Made by a program: the position numbers and the translations under genes
Assembly (NCBI GenBank): GCA_910579485.1
Contig: CAJTVO010000091.1
Span: 1-14,037, forward strand
Direction: 5' to 3'
From: an uncultured Oscillospiraceae bacterium
GTDB taxonomy: Bacteria > Bacillota > Clostridia > Oscillospirales > Oscillospiraceae
Length of the DNA: 14,037 bases
Part shown: piece after piece, positions 13,300-14,037 of the stretch
Layout of the letters: every line of letters starts with the position of its first letter
Position numbering within the stretch: position 1 is the first letter of the stretch
The notes under the pieces: model-generated
Seen by the model: the letters and a program-made list of their open reading frames with translations, nothing else
Database searches by the model: none
What the model was told of the DNA's origin: nothing

Positions 13300-13334
13300 C
13301 AAGGCAGTAAGGGAACGCTGGGAGGCGATTTTAT

Positions 13335-13973
13335 ATGAAAATAATCGATACGCGCGGTATTACTTGCATTGAGCCTCTGGATGGAAGCCGCGAATGGTAT
13401 TGGGGGAGCGATTACGCGAAGGGTGACCTGTATGAGGCCGAGGAATTGTACCGGGATCACCATCCGGTAACCTGCAACCGCCTGATATTTGTCCATTATC
13501 CCGATGGACGTGTGGTTGAGCCCATTGAAGGAAAAGACGGGCAATACTTCGGGCGGCCGGTTTCATACCAGGGGGAAATTCACATATTATTGGCGGACTT
13601 TCCGAGATCATCGCTCCATATTTTGCGATATGATGATCGTACAGATCGTATCATCCAGATCGCGTCTCTGCCCCTTGCGGCGGTGGAGGACTGCTATAAT
13701 CTGCTGCTGCGGCGCGCTCCTTTAATGCTGACCCGGCAGGCCAACAACGGAAAGTTTCAGATCGTCTGGCCGGAAAAAATCGAATTTGATATTGACGAAA
13801 CAGAGAGCTTCTATGACCGGCAGGGCGGCAAACTGTTTTTCTGCCGGTGGCATGATGAACCGGAATATCAAGAAGAGATCGTCATTCGAAAATATCCTTC
13901 CGGAGAAGTTTTGGAGGTCATTCCGGGCGCTTGGAAGGATATGCCGGATGGTCAGATATGGGTTTTGCAGTAG
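13335..13973 (+). CDS. Cytosolic protein of unknown function
   Basis: I do not recognise this 212-residue protein. It has no signal peptide or membrane helix. It is rich in charged and aromatic residues and looks built of beta-strands and turns, with recurring short motifs of the type YPDGRVVEP (55-63), RYDDRTDRIIQI (98-109) and KYPSGEVLEVIPG (192-204); these may be repeats of one strand-turn-strand unit, as in a beta-sheet or propeller-like fold. A more helical stretch lies in the middle (about 112-134). The ATG has GGGAGG nine bases upstream and follows a plausible promoter. It diverges from leuS, is monocistronic, and uses somewhat more A/T-rich codons than leuS. No catalytic motif is visible. 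Confidence 0.8.
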   Translation: MKIIDTRGITCIEPLDGSREWYWGSDYAKGDLYEAEELYRDHHPVTCNRLIFVHYPDGRVVEPIEGKDGQYFGRPVSYQGEIHILLADFPRSSLHILRYDDRTDRIIQIASLPLAAVEDCYNLLLRRAPLMLTRQANNGKFQIVWPEKIEFDIDETESFYDRQGGKLFFCRWHDEPEYQEEIVIRKYPSGEVLEVIPGAWKDMPDGQIWVLQ

Positions 13974-14037
13974 GCGGCTGGTCATCCCCAATTGCCGACC
14001 GCGTCCCGCAGAAAGTGAAAAGGGCCGTCCGCGCATC

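Noticed and set aside
13111..13302. A 64-residue N-terminal extension of LeuRS
   Set aside because: It crosses the predicted promoter and has no resemblance to LeuRS N-termini.
13111..13334. T-box riboswitch before leuS
   Set aside because: No T-box core sequence or its complement, no terminator pair and a leader of only about 50 bases.
1..14037. CRISPR array or RNA genes
   Set aside because: No regularly spaced repeats and no tRNA or rRNA signature were seen on either strand.

Overview
The window reads as chromosomal DNA from a strictly anaerobic, fairly GC-rich member of the Clostridia. An Oscillospiraceae relative (Flavonifractor/Lawsonibacter-like gut bacteria) is my best guess. The reasons are the ferredoxin-dependent 2-ketoacid oxidoreductase, the iron-sulfur aldo/keto reductase, strong AGGAGG-type ribosome sites, sigma-A promoters with 17-base spacers, and PadR and MerR regulators typical of Firmicutes. 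The genus is inference. I found no tRNA, rRNA, CRISPR array, transposase or integrase. All coding frames look intact.

Layout. Bases 1-128 are a hairpin-rich leader. Bases 129-2446 hold iorA-iorB (indolepyruvate:ferredoxin oxidoreductase), closed by a strong terminator. Bases 2511-4692 form a visibly more A/T-rich patch. On the minus strand it has a PadR regulator, a HAAS-like one-pass membrane protein and a small secreted protein in one operon; diverging from it on the plus strand is a larger secreted protein of unknown function. Bases 4713-5261 encode an unrecognised soluble protein. Bases 5308-7421 (minus) are a two-gene peptidase operon: an M20 amidohydrolase followed by an S66 LD-carboxypeptidase. 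Bases 7556-8653 (plus) encode a P-loop protein built from two related halves, the second with a decayed nucleotide site. Bases 8708-10230 (minus) carry an aldo/keto reductase with two 4Fe-4S motifs followed by an AdhR-like MerR regulator, behind a promoter with the 19-base spacer typical of MerR control. Bases 10402-13110 (minus) hold leuS and a small helical protein. Bases 13335-13973 (plus) encode an unknown protein. The last 64 bases show nothing I can support.

How the parts work together. IorAB would turn transaminated aromatic amino acids into aryl-acetyl-CoA and reduced ferredoxin. The M20/S66 operon suggests peptide or muropeptide salvage. The reductase-MerR pair looks like a self-regulated response to a reactive electrophile such as an aldehyde. 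The least explained part is the PadR / HAAS-like / secreted-protein cassette and its divergent secreted neighbour, which looks like an accessory insertion between metabolic genes. The intergenic stretches 3706-3984, 10231-10401 and 13111-13334 are all regulatory and are annotated as promoters and terminators.
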